Below are positions 15,746-25,100 of a DNA stretch of 64,000 bases, one piece after another (position 1 is the first letter of the stretch; the number at the start of each line of letters is the position of its first letter). The position numbers and the translations under genes are program-made. A model generated the notes under the pieces. That model did not search any database. It was not told the DNA's origin and saw only the letters and a list, made by a program, of their open reading frames with translations. Where the stretch lies: the NCBI RefSeq assembly GCF_010500995.1, contig NZ_QVMK01000034.1, positions 42,646 through 106,645 on the forward strand. Reading direction: 5' to 3'. The DNA comes from Bacteroides sp. 224. Lineage in GTDB: Bacteria > Bacteroidota > Bacteroidia > Bacteroidales > Bacteroidaceae.

Positions 15746-16837
15746 TCATACTTCTTCATTAAAATAAAGGGTTAGAGCAATGATATGCCCATCGGGAATA
15801 ATAAAGGGAGGAGGAAGCACTTGCAATGAATAGGTCTTTCCAAATAGAAAATCAAGGCGCTGCCTGATGGTGATGAAAGACTCATTATGGCTCTCGATAG
15901 GTAAATCTGTTACACAGGTAAAAAGGAGTTTCTCTTCATCTACGTTGAAAGTCAAAGATAGATTTGCATATTTGTCCGGATGTTCTATTCCACTTATCAA
16001 CAATTGGATAAATGGAGTAAAGAGCAAAGGCGGAACAAGTGTGCAAGATATATCACCTTGTGTATTAATCTCATAACTCAACTGTTTGTTGTATAATTGT
16101 TCTAATTTGAGGTAATCGCTCACAAATAGTATTTCCGAACTGAGGAAAACTTCGTTGCGATTGCTGTCATAGAGTTGATAACGAAGCAGTTTGCTGAACT
16201 TCATTAAGGTAACAGATGCCTCTGTCGTATTCGTTTCACCTATCTGAGCAATACGATGTAAAGTGTTATATAAAAAACCAGGATTCACTTGCTGTTTCAA
16301 ATGCTCCACTTCGGTTTTGAGGTGTTCTTTCTCTAATTGTTTGGCACGCTGATTATCTGTGATCCAATAACGCAGCAGGAGGGTAACCGAGCAACCGGTA
16401 AAGGCGATGAAACAGAGAAAATAATTACCGAACAAATCAAGTATCAGTACATAGTTATTGTTAAAGTTATAGGTAGGTTCCGGATCAATCTCCATGGCAG
16501 CATAAGCCCTATTTTCCAGATAAAACTGAAGGATAAGAATAATAAAAATAAGCAGCGCCAATAAGAGGAAATAAGTTAAGTATCTTTTCGTTAGCAGATA
16601 CCGAGGCATAAGGAAATAAAGATTGAAATAACTCGGTAACAGATAGGTGAAAAATATACCGGCAGCATAACAAATAAATAATGGAGCAGTACAAACCTCG
16701 AAATAATCATAAGGAATTGCATAATTCAGTGCAATACTCAACAACACAAAGACTAATATAATATGCCTTAAAGCTCTGTACTTTCTGTCTATCAACAGCT
16801 TGTACAGTATTTCGTGATTATCTTTTTGCTCTGCCAC
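15746..16837 (-). CDS. LytS/YehU-type histidine kinase homologue, probably a pseudokinase
   Basis: 363 residues: four membrane segments in the first 155 residues, a coiled linker (QLEKEHLKTEVEHLKQQV) and a His_kinase region. The usual NPHFLFN box reads NPGFLYN at 185-191, so the phospho-acceptor His is Gly187. The ATP-binding N-box, normally PLVENAIKHG, reads PFIQLLISGI at 275-284, with Asn replaced by Leu279, and no DNG-type G box follows. The frame is intact, so this is not a simple broken gene. It probably senses or scaffolds without autophosphorylation; this is inference. Confidence 0.88.
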   Translation of the reverse strand: MAEQKDNHEILYKLLIDRKYRALRHIILVFVLLSIALNYAIPYDYFEVCTAPLFICYAAGIFFTYLLPSYFNLYFLMPRYLLTKRYLTYFLLLALLIFIILILQFYLENRAYAAMEIDPEPTYNFNNNYVLILDLFGNYFLCFIAFTGCSVTLLLRYWITDNQRAKQLEKEHLKTEVEHLKQQVNPGFLYNTLHRIAQIGETNTTEASVTLMKFSKLLRYQLYDSNRNEVFLSSEILFVSDYLKLEQLYNKQLSYEINTQGDISCTLVPPLLFTPFIQLLISGIEHPDKYANLSLTFNVDEEKLLFTCVTDLPIESHNESFITIRQRLDFLFGKTYSLQVLPPPFIIPDGHIIALTLYFNEEV

Positions 16838-17035
16838 CGGTATATTTTATTTAGAATTCTAATTTCAGTCCATCAATATAGGGTGTGCGAATGTAGAGAA
16901 ATAGTAATTACGAAAATTAAAAAGTAGACGAAAATCCAAAATAAGAATACGAAAACATTCTTTTTCATATCCGTATCTTTTAGTTCTTTATTAGATAACA
17001 CAGCCTACCAGGTATTAGTTTACCCATTGAAGAAA

Positions 17036-17067
17036 AATCCTCCCAAAGGAAAGCCTTCAAGAGGATT
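17036..17067 (-). terminator. Intrinsic terminator after hcp
   Basis: The arms AATCCTC and GAGGATT enclose a second stem, AAGG/CCTT. On the minus strand the hairpin is followed by a T-rich run (GGATTTTTCTTC), 30 nt past the hcp stop. The rest of the 16838-17098 gap is AT-rich with no recognised signal. Confidence 0.7.
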
Positions 17068-17098
17068 CTTCAACTTCAAGTATAGAGTATTTAATTGA

Positions 17099-18736
17099 TT
17101 ATCCTAAAAAAATCTTCATATCCTCATCTACCGTGGTAATTCCTCTAATACCAAAATTGTCGATTAGCACTTTGGCAACATTCGGCGAAAGGAATGCAGG
17201 CAGTGTAGGCCCTAAGTGGATATTCTTCACTCCTAAAGAAAGCAGAGCCAGAAGAACAATTACTGCCTTCTGTTCATACCAGGCAATATTATAAGCTATC
17301 GGAAGTTCATTTACATCATTCAGTTCAAATACTTCTTTCAGTTTCAAAGCTATCAACGCCAACGAATAGCTATCGTTACATTGTCCGGCATCCAATACAC
17401 GTGGAATTCCACCTATATCACCCAATGGTAGTTTGTTGTAACGGTATTTGGCACATCCTGCTGTAAGGATAATCGTGTCTTTTGGAAGTTTATCGGCAAA
17501 CTCCGTATAGTAGTTGCGATTCTTCATACGTCCGTCGCAACCTGCCATTACGAAGAATTTACGGATAGCACCCGATTTTACGGCATCAACTACCTTATCT
17601 GCCAACGCAAATACCTGTTCATGAGCAAAACCTCCGATGATCTCTCCCGTCTCAATTTCGGTAGGGGCTTTGCAGCGTTTGGCATGTTCAATCAGCTTGG
17701 AGAAGTCTTTCGCTTGTCCTTCTTTGCGGTCTTCAATATGTGCGAATCCGCTAAACCCGGAAGCACCTGTGGTATAAACCCGGTCGGAATAAGTAGAGGT
17801 GGAACGGGGAGGTACGATGCAGTTAGTGGTAAATAGGATAACACCGTTGAATGATTCAAAATCTTCATTCTGACGCCACCATGCACTACCATAGTTACCT
17901 GCGAAGTGCTTGTACTTCTTAAATGCGGGATAATAATGAGCCGGAAGCATTTCGCTGTGTGTATAAACGTCTACACCTGTACCTTCGGTTTGTTCCAATA
18001 AGTCTTGCATATCGCGCAAGTCATGCCCGGATATCAATATAGCCGGATTATTACGGACACCGATATTTACTTTGGTTATTTCCGGGTTGCCATAAGTAGA
18101 AGTATTAGCCTTATCGAGTAGAGCCATTGTTTTTACACCGTATTCTCCACATTTAAGAACCAATGCTGTTAACTCATCTACAGAAAGCTCCTGAGTGGTA
18201 GCCACCAAGGATTCTTGTATAAAGGTTTGGATAGCATCATCGTCAAAGCCCAGATTAACAGCATGTTCTGCGTATGCGGCCATCCCTTTTAATCCATATT
18301 TGAGCAATTCACGTAAAGAACGTATGTCTTCGTTTTCTGTTTTAAGAACTCCAACCATAGCAGCCTTTGCCTCCATTTCTTCCAACGTATTTCCTCGCCA
18401 AGTCATACAATCGCAATCGACAGTGATGCTTCCCGCCTCTGCAGCAAGCTTATCGCGTAAGGCGATAGCTTCCTGAATGCGAGTTACAAAACGCTCTTTA
18501 TCGAAATTGGCATTGGTTATTGTCATAAAGAGCGACTCCATCACAAAGTGATTGGTCTTTGCCGATACCTCAACCCCTTTTTTACGCATTTCTACTGTAT
18601 AACAAGAAATACCCTTTAACAGGAATATCAATAAATCCTGCAAGTTAGCCACATCGGAAGTTTTTCCGCATACACCTTTCAAAGTACAACCTTTGTTTTG
18701 TGCTGTTTCCTGACATTGATAGCAAAACATGTTCAT
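17099..18736 (-). CDS. hcp: Hydroxylamine reductase (hybrid cluster protein)
   Basis: 545 residues, the usual length of the anaerobe-type Hcp. The N-terminal cysteines Cys5, Cys8, Cys17 and Cys23 (CYQCQETAQNKGCTLKGVC) have the spacing of the [4Fe-4S]-binding motif of strict anaerobes. Later family words for the hybrid Fe-S-O cluster are present: GHDLRDMQDLLEQT, FAGNYGSAWW, VMAGCDGR and AGCAKYRYN. Hcp reduces hydroxylamine and/or nitric oxide in nitrosative-stress defence, in the cytoplasm. The start at MNMFCYQC matches the family. The long upstream region contains a Crp/FNR-like inverted repeat and a -7 box. Confidence 0.97.
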   Translation of the reverse strand: MNMFCYQCQETAQNKGCTLKGVCGKTSDVANLQDLLIFLLKGISCYTVEMRKKGVEVSAKTNHFVMESLFMTITNANFDKERFVTRIQEAIALRDKLAAEAGSITVDCDCMTWRGNTLEEMEAKAAMVGVLKTENEDIRSLRELLKYGLKGMAAYAEHAVNLGFDDDAIQTFIQESLVATTQELSVDELTALVLKCGEYGVKTMALLDKANTSTYGNPEITKVNIGVRNNPAILISGHDLRDMQDLLEQTEGTGVDVYTHSEMLPAHYYPAFKKYKHFAGNYGSAWWRQNEDFESFNGVILFTTNCIVPPRSTSTYSDRVYTTGASGFSGFAHIEDRKEGQAKDFSKLIEHAKRCKAPTEIETGEIIGGFAHEQVFALADKVVDAVKSGAIRKFFVMAGCDGRMKNRNYYTEFADKLPKDTIILTAGCAKYRYNKLPLGDIGGIPRVLDAGQCNDSYSLALIALKLKEVFELNDVNELPIAYNIAWYEQKAVIVLLALLSLGVKNIHLGPTLPAFLSPNVAKVLIDNFGIRGITTVDEDMKIFLG

Positions 18737-19022
18737 CTTTTCTTTAATTTTAATTTGTTAGTAATCAGTTTTCTTCTATTATTTCTCTTTGTATATTATA
18801 TAATAACTTTTTTACGGGAACTTTGTTTAATGTCTGTTCCCTGCACCTCGTCTATCATATCAGCTTTTTTAAACACTTGAGTTTCTTTGTCACTATCTAA
18901 TTTCGGACAAACTATGGCTAAAGTGTAATTACGCATAAAGTAATTGTGAAGTAAAGGAAGTTACATAGTTATTTATTTCTTACAGTCTTTCTTCTCATTA
19001 ATCTTCTCCAATTATTCTTTTG
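18737..19022. other. Long AT-rich hcp leader
   Basis: About 280 nt between the candidate hcp promoter and its start codon. I find no conserved small gene, riboswitch or closer promoter box in it. Short frames on both strands look like chance. Confidence 0.4.
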
Positions 19023-19030
19023 CAAACATA
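19023..19030 (-). promoter_or_regulatory. Candidate -7 box of the hcp promoter
   Basis: It reads TATGTTTG on the minus strand. A typical -33 element is absent; instead the inverted repeat at 19052-19067 lies at about the right place for an activator-dependent promoter. Confidence 0.45.
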
Positions 19031-19051
19031 CAGTGATATGGAGACATAATC

Positions 19052-19067
19052 TGTAACATTTGTTACA
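19052..19067. promoter_or_regulatory. Crp/FNR-type inverted repeat upstream of hcp
   Basis: TGTAACATTTGTTACA is a perfect 6-nt inverted repeat with a 4-nt spacer. Its centre lies about 43 nt upstream of the start expected from the box at 19023-19030, the position of a class II Crp/FNR activator. In other anaerobes hcp is controlled by the Crp/FNR-family regulator HcpR; assignment to HcpR here is inference. Confidence 0.55.
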
Positions 19068-19115
19068 CTCGTCAAATCTATTATGTGGTTGAGTCTGCGT
19101 GTGGTGACTTGCCAG

Positions 19116-19172
19116 CCCCGGGCTGCGCTTCGCTGACCCGGGGTTATGCACATCTCACCCCTATCGGGGTGA
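19116..19172. repeat. Two GC-rich hairpins (REP-like)
   Basis: Hairpin one pairs CCCCGGG (19116-19122) with CCCGGGG (19137-19143) around CTGCGCTTCGCTGA. Hairpin two pairs TCACCCC (19155-19161) with GGGGTGA (19166-19172). Their GC content stands out from the AT-rich surroundings. They lie between the divergent hcp and YeiH-type promoters, so they are not operon-end terminators. Confidence 0.7.
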
Positions 19173-19294
19173 TTGCTGAAGTATGAATTATTTCTGAACA
19201 CTTATCAAAAACAGAAGGTGATTTGTCTACGAAACAGGAATCAGCCGATAATACAAAAATGTATAAACACGATAACATATTCATATATAATGCT

Positions 19295-19302
19295 TAGCTT
19301 TG
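19295..19302 (+). promoter_or_regulatory. Candidate -7 box for the YeiH-type gene
   Basis: It reads TAGCTTTG (TAnnTTTG) only 18 nt before the ATG at 19321, which implies a very short leader. Confidence 0.45.
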
Positions 19303-19320
19303 TGAGCTAAAAGAAAGAAC

Positions 19321-20343
19321 ATGACTAAAAAGAAAGCAAACACCATTCATGGTGTACTGTTTGTGGCTTTATTTGCCTGCGCTGCATTTTATATTTCAGA
19401 TTTTAAGGCATTGCAATACCTATCCTTCAGTCCACTGATTATCGGTATCATTATCGGGATGATTTATGGAAATACATTAAAAAAGAATATGCCCGATGAG
19501 TGGCTTCCCGGTATCACTTTTTCATCTAAGAAGCTTTTGCGGCTCGCTATCATTTTATATGGTTTCAGGCTTACTTTTCAGAATGTGATATCAGTAGGTC
19601 TTTCGGCTATCGTAGTGGATGTTATCATTATTGCAAGTGTATTAATTCTTGGGCTTTTATTAGGTAAGCTTCTAAAGATAGATAAGGAAATATCCCTGCT
19701 TACCAGTACCGGTAGCGCAATATGTGGTGCAGCCGCTATTTTAGGTATGGAACCGGTATTGAATAACAAGCCTCATAAAACAGCGATTGCGGTATCTACT
19801 GTTGTTATTTTCGGCACCATCTCGATGTTCTTATACCCCATACTTTACAGAAACGGATGGCTCGACCTTAACGCCCAGCAATGGGGACTCTATACCGGTG
19901 CCACCGTGCACGAGGTAGCGCATGTAGTTGGAGCAGGAAATGCAATGGGCGAAAGCATATCCGAAGTAGCTATCATTGTAAAAATGATCCGGGTAATCTT
20001 TCTGGCTCCTGTTTTGTTAATCTTCGCACTCATCATTGCTCAACAGGCCAAGCGAACAGCAGGCGGCGGCCAAAGTAGCATCAAAATAGCGGTGCCCTGG
20101 TTTGCATTCGGCTTCATTGCCGTCATTGGTTTTAATTCGTTGAATCTTTTGCCGCAAGTTGTAGTGGATGGCATCAATTATATAGATACATTCTTACTCA
20201 CCATGGCTATGACTGCCTTAGGGATGGAAACTCACTTAAAGAAATTCAAAGAGGCAGGTGCTAAACCTTTCCTATTAGCCTTTATCTTGTTTTTATGGCT
20301 GTTGGTTGGGGGGTATTTTGTGGTAAAGTGGGTATCGTTTTAA
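19321..20343 (+). CDS. YeiH/UPF0324 family putative sulfate exporter
   Basis: 340 residues with about ten membrane segments. Family words are visible: SPLIIGIIIGMIYGN, LLRLAIILYGFRLTFQ, GSAICGAAAILGMEP and TGATVHEVAHVVGAGNAMG. The family is annotated as a putative sulfate exporter; the substrate is not established. It is the first gene of a likely two-gene unit with the Dus gene, which follows after 13 nt. Confidence 0.92.
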   Translation: MTKKKANTIHGVLFVALFACAAFYISDFKALQYLSFSPLIIGIIIGMIYGNTLKKNMPDEWLPGITFSSKKLLRLAIILYGFRLTFQNVISVGLSAIVVDVIIIASVLILGLLLGKLLKIDKEISLLTSTGSAICGAAAILGMEPVLNNKPHKTAIAVSTVVIFGTISMFLYPILYRNGWLDLNAQQWGLYTGATVHEVAHVVGAGNAMGESISEVAIIVKMIRVIFLAPVLLIFALIIAQQAKRTAGGGQSSIKIAVPWFAFGFIAVIGFNSLNLLPQVVVDGINYIDTFLLTMAMTALGMETHLKKFKEAGAKPFLLAFILFLWLLVGGYFVVKWVSF

Positions 20344-20356
20344 TACCACCACACCC

Positions 20357-21295
20357 ATGCATTACATCACTCTCCCTATTCATTTTGCTCCATTACAGGG
20401 ATATACAGATGCCATCTATCGCCATGCACATGCATTTAGCCTTGGTGGTATAGATCATTATTATACTCCTTTTGTGAGAATAGAGAAGGGAGAATTCAGA
20501 AACAAAGACCTCAAAGATATAATACCCGAGAACAATAAAATATCTTCCCCGGTTCCTCAACTAATTGCCGCAGAACCGGAGGAAATGAAAAGGATTGTTA
20601 CTCTCTTTATAGAAAATGGATATCGAGAGATTGATATCAATCTGGGTTGTCCTTTTCCCTTAATTGTTAAGAAGAAAAAGGGTTCGGGGCTTCTACCTTA
20701 TCCGGAGCAAGTGAAAGAACTGCTATGTACTGTGCAGCAATTTCCAGACATCCGGTTCTCCGTTAAAATGAGATTAGGTTTACATTCGGCCGAAGAAAGT
20801 ATAAACTTGCTTCCGATATTGAACGACATACCTTTAAAACACATCACCCTGCACCCTCGACTGGGGATTCAGCAATACAAAGGGGAGGTTGACCTAAAAG
20901 GATTTGGCTTGTTTTATGAGCAATGCAATCATCCATTAATCTACAATGGAGATATTAAATGTATTGAAGATATTCAGAGAATACAGCAACATTACCCTAA
21001 ACTTTCGGGAGTAATGATCGGCAGAGGCCTATTAACCAATCCCGCGCTGGCACTGGAATACAAGGAGGGTAAACAACTTACTGTTGAAGAGTTCAAAGAA
21101 AAGATGAATCGAATGCACCAATATGTGTATGAACATTATCGCAATCGCATCGAAGGTGGAGATGCGCAACTTCTCAACAAAATGAAAACGTTCTGGGAAT
21201 ACCCTTATCCGGAATTAGACAGAAAAGTAAAGAAGAAAATTCAGAAATGTACCAGATTGACTGATTATGAGGAAATAGTTGGCAGTACACTATAA
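20357..21295 (+). CDS. tRNA-dihydrouridine synthase family protein
   Basis: 312 residues, typical for Dus. It has the N-terminal FMN-binding start HFAPLQGYTDAIYR, the catalytic Cys98 in INLGCPFP, the SVKMRLG segment, HPRLGIQQYKG and GVMIGRGLLTNP. It uses FMN and NADPH to reduce uridines in tRNA. The single Dus domain does not show which position is modified. A strong hairpin terminator follows immediately. Confidence 0.93.
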   Translation: MHYITLPIHFAPLQGYTDAIYRHAHAFSLGGIDHYYTPFVRIEKGEFRNKDLKDIIPENNKISSPVPQLIAAEPEEMKRIVTLFIENGYREIDINLGCPFPLIVKKKKGSGLLPYPEQVKELLCTVQQFPDIRFSVKMRLGLHSAEESINLLPILNDIPLKHITLHPRLGIQQYKGEVDLKGFGLFYEQCNHPLIYNGDIKCIEDIQRIQQHYPKLSGVMIGRGLLTNPALALEYKEGKQLTVEEFKEKMNRMHQYVYEHYRNRIEGGDAQLLNKMKTFWEYPYPELDRKVKKKIQKCTRLTDYEEIVGSTL

Positions 21296-21298
21296 ATA

Positions 21299-21322
21299 AA
21301 GCCCGACTTTTCAGCCGGGCTT
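21299..21322. terminator. Bidirectional intrinsic terminator
   Basis: AAGCCCG and CGGGCTT enclose a 10-nt loop; outside them AAATAAA and TTTATTT extend the symmetry and supply T-runs in both directions. It serves the convergent Dus (+) and trxA-linked (-) units. Confidence 0.85.
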
Positions 21323-21349
21323 CCATTTATTTTCGAGTTTTACAGGACC

Positions 21350-21721
21350 TTAGTCTATCTGTCCTAAGGAGTTTCCGTATTCCATTTCTCCTTGTACAAT
21401 GAACAAGATTTCTTCCGGATCATATTCACCCATTTCGTCCTTTTTTGCTTCATTAACGATATATTCAACCACTTGTTCCAAATCGAGATTCACATATCCC
21501 TCTTCGTCAGGTTCGGCGTCCAGTATACCACTTTCTGCATAATATTCGTCCATTAGATCCAGGAAGTAGCAAAATTCATCATTGGTGAACTTCTCTTTCA
21601 ATTCCTGGGGCAAATAGTTCTTGATGTACTCGATGGTCTTTTCGTCATCGGCATCATTTAGTAAAAAGTCTTCTTCCTGTCCCATAAAACTATCTGTTTT
21701 TTTAGTTACTAAAGGATTCAC
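21350..21721 (-). CDS. Acidic protein encoded after trxA, function unknown
   Basis: 123 residues, strongly acidic, no Cys pairs, no membrane segment. It contains FTNDEFCYFLDLMDEYYAES and a run of Glu/Asp. A second Met (MGQEED, start at 21685) is possible. It lies 13 nt after trxA and probably shares its promoter. I do not recognise a family; high coding quality and the operon position support it as a real gene. Confidence 0.75.
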   Translation of the reverse strand: MNPLVTKKTDSFMGQEEDFLLNDADDEKTIEYIKNYLPQELKEKFTNDEFCYFLDLMDEYYAESGILDAEPDEEGYVNLDLEQVVEYIVNEAKKDEMGEYDPEEILFIVQGEMEYGNSLGQID

Positions 21722-21734
21722 TCCTTTATCTTAC

Positions 21735-22049
21735 TTATACTAAAGAGTCTATTTTTCCTTTATACACATTCTTTGCAGCAGCACCTACTTGCTTATCCAC
21801 TACTTCGCCATTTTTAATAAAAAGTACAGTAGGGATATTACGGATGCCATAAGTAGCCGGAAGATCGGGGTTTTCGTCAATATCACATTTGCCGATGATT
21901 GCTTTTCCTTCGTATTCCGCTGCTAATTCTTCAATTACAGGACCTACTTGCTTACAAGGTCCACACCATGGAGCCCAAAAGTCGATAACAACTAATTTTC
22001 CTTCATTCAATAAACCTTCTACATTGCTGTCGGTAATTTCTAATGCCAT
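21735..22049 (-). CDS. trxA: Thioredoxin
   Basis: 104 residues, a single thioredoxin fold with the active site WCGPCK (Cys29 and Cys32), the cis-Pro in RNIPTVLF and the buried-Asp strand VVIDFWAPW. It has no signal peptide, so it is a cytosolic general thiol reductant. A -7 box lies 48 nt upstream, in the gap after dnaE. Confidence 0.97.
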   Translation of the reverse strand: MALEITDSNVEGLLNEGKLVVIDFWAPWCGPCKQVGPVIEELAAEYEGKAIIGKCDIDENPDLPATYGIRNIPTVLFIKNGEVVDKQVGAAAKNVYKGKIDSLV

Positions 22050-22096
22050 ATCAATTTCTATTTTTAGGTTAGTATTCTATGTTACTATATTCTATA

Positions 22097-22104
22097 CAAA
22101 GATA
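22097..22104 (-). promoter_or_regulatory. Candidate -7 box for trxA
   Basis: It reads TATCTTTG on the minus strand, just downstream of the dnaE stop, giving trxA and the following acidic-protein gene their own promoter. Confidence 0.5.
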
Positions 22105-22105
22105 A

Positions 22106-25100
22106 TCAATTTATACGATATTCAAGTTCCGAATGCTCTTTTAAGTAAGAAACAAGCTCATTTCCTACAGAAAGCTTCACCGGACGTGACACAAAGTCAA
22201 TAGTCCCCCCTTGATGGTCGTCCGGATCTTGTATCCTGAAACAGAGTTCGGCATTGCCCGGAGAGCTCTGTATTATGGAAGCTAAATCGGCTACAAGTGC
22301 TGTATTTAAAGAAGGCAGTGGAATGGTGATGGTTATCTTTTCAATCAGTTTTTCTTTCACATCGGAAAGCAATTCAATAGAACCTACTTTAATTTCCATT
22401 TCATTGGCATTCCACTGTTTGGGTTGGCATTTGGCTCGCATAAACAAAAAGCGACCTTCCTGCATATAGTTCTGGAAGTTAATCCAATCCTGCCCAAAGA
22501 ATGCCAGCTCGGCCGAACCGGAGTAATCTTCCACACGGGCAATTCCGTACGGACTTCCTTTTTTAGATATCCCCTGACGCACACCTATCACAATGCCTCC
22601 CATGGTGATGTCTCTGGTTTCCAGCGCACTTCTGTCGGCAAGTTCAATCATTTTAGTGTTGCACACATGCTCAAGCACAATTTCATATTCATCCAACGGA
22701 TGGGCAGAGAGGTAGATACCAATTAATTCTCTTTCTTTATTCAATCTTTCCAGATCGTTCCAACGCTCTGCCTGTGGTATTTCGGGAGTAGCCACATCTA
22801 TCACATTTTCACCTCCAAAAAGAGAGTTGGCAGCTACAGATTTATCTGTTTGGTACTTATTTCCATACCGCATCAGTGTTTCAAGAAAGACATCTCCTTT
22901 GGAATTGGCAGCAAAATACTGCTCTCTTTTCATCTCGGGGAAACTATCGAAAGCTCCGGCCAAAGCCAGGTTTTCCATATTCTTTTTATTGCAGGCATTC
23001 AGGTTGACGCGTTGCACAAAATCGAAGATACCTTTAAAAGGACCATTCTCACGGCGTTCATCTACAATACATTGTACTGCATTCTCTCCTACTCCTTTCA
23101 CGGCTCCTAATCCGAAGCGAATGTTTCCTTCTTTATTAACAGTAAATTTCAGGTTACTTTCATTCACATCCGGCCCCAACACTTCCATGTTCATAGACTT
23201 ACACTCGTCCATGAACTTAGTGATTTCCGTAATGTTCGAAATATTTCGACTCATAACGGCAGCCATATATTCGGCCGGATAATTGGCCTTCAGGTAAGCC
23301 GTTTGATAAGCTACCCAAGAATAGCAAGTAGCATGTGATTTGTTAAACGCATAAGAAGCAAACTTTTCCCAGTCGGCCCAGATCTTTTCCAATACTTTTG
23401 GGTCGTGCCCATTCGATTTTCCACCTTCGATAAATTTGGGCTTCATCTGATCCAGCTTATCACGCAGCTTCTTACCCATAGCTTTACGCAGGGCATCAGA
23501 CTCTCCACGAGTGAAGTTACCCAACAGACGAGACAAAAGCATGACCTGTTCCTGATATACCGTAATTCCATAAGTATCTTTCAGGTAGGTTTCCATAACC
23601 GGAATATCATAGATAATAGGCTTCCGACCGTGCTTACGTTCAATAAAGTCGGGAATATAATCCATAGGTCCCGGGCGATAAAGCGCGTTCATCGCAATCA
23701 AGTCTTCGAAGGTAGAAGGTTGCAACTCCCGCAGGTATTTCTGCATCCCGGCAGACTCAAACTGGAATGTTCCCACTGTTCTCCCTTCACTATATAATTG
23801 ATAAGTGGCGGGGTCTTCAATGGAGATGTTCTCCATATCAATGGTTTCTCCGGTACGCAAACGGATATTCTCAACCGCTTCTTTAATGATGGACAAAGTC
23901 TTTAGTCCCAAGAAGTCCATCTTAATCAGTCCGGTATCTTCAATCACGGAGCCTTCATACTGGGTTACCAGCATTTTCTCTCCGGTTTCTTTATCGTCGG
24001 CGGTACTTACGGGTACCCAATCGGTGATATCGTCTCGACAAATAATGATACCACAGGCATGTACACCTGTACCACGCACATTCCCTTCCAGTATCTTGGC
24101 ATACTTAATGGTATCTCTGACTAAAGGATCGGGAGATGCTTCGGCGGCTTGCAATTCCGGCACATAATCAATGGCGTTTTGCAGATTTACTTTTTTATCG
24201 GGTATTCGGTCGGGCACCAGCTTGGTTAACCTGTCAGACTCCGATAATGGCAATTTCTGTACGCGGGCTACGTCTTTCAAAGACATCTTGGTAGCCATCG
24301 TGCCATACGTAATGATATGAGCTACTTTCTCATATCCATATTTTTCTGTTACCCAACGCAAAACTTCCCCTCTACCATCATCATCGAAGTCGATATCAAT
24401 ATCGGGCAAAGAGATACGGTCGGGATTAAGGAAACGTTCAAACAGCAAATCGTATTTAATTGGGTCAATCAATGTAATTCCCAAACAATAAGCCACGGCA
24501 GAACCGGCAGCAGATCCACGCCCGGGACCTACGGAAACGCCCATATTACGTGCGGCGGCAATGAAATCCTGTACAATTAAGAAGTAGCCGGGGAAACCCA
24601 TTGTTTTCATAATGTGAAGTTCGAAAACCAAACGTTCTTTCACTTCGGGTTCTAACGGATCGCCATATTTGCTCTTAGCCTTGTCAAAAGTTAATTTAGC
24701 CAGATAATCACCTTCCAATTTGATACGGTATAGTTTTTCGTAGCCTCCCAAACTGCTGATCTTGGCATGTGCATCGGCTTCGCTCAATACTACCTGCCCG
24801 TTTTCATCGCGGGTAAATTCATTGAATATATCTTCTTCCGTATATTTTTGCCTGTACTCTTCTTCCGTACCAAATTCTTCGGGAATCTCGTACTGGGGCA
24901 TGATAGGCGGATTATCAATAGTATAGTATTCTACTTTATCGCAAATTTCGGTTGTATTGGACAGTGCTTCGGGAACATCCGCAAAGAGTTCATTCATTTC
25001 TTCGCGGGTCTTCATCCACTCCTGCTTGGTATAATACATACGTTTGGGGTCGTCCAAATCTTTTCCTGTACTAAGACAGATTAAGCGGTCGTGCGCCTCG

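Noticed and set aside
18969..19201. Two overlapping 60-67-codon minus-strand frames upstream of hcp
   Set aside because: They read through the GC-rich hairpins and the candidate operator and show no protein-like composition.
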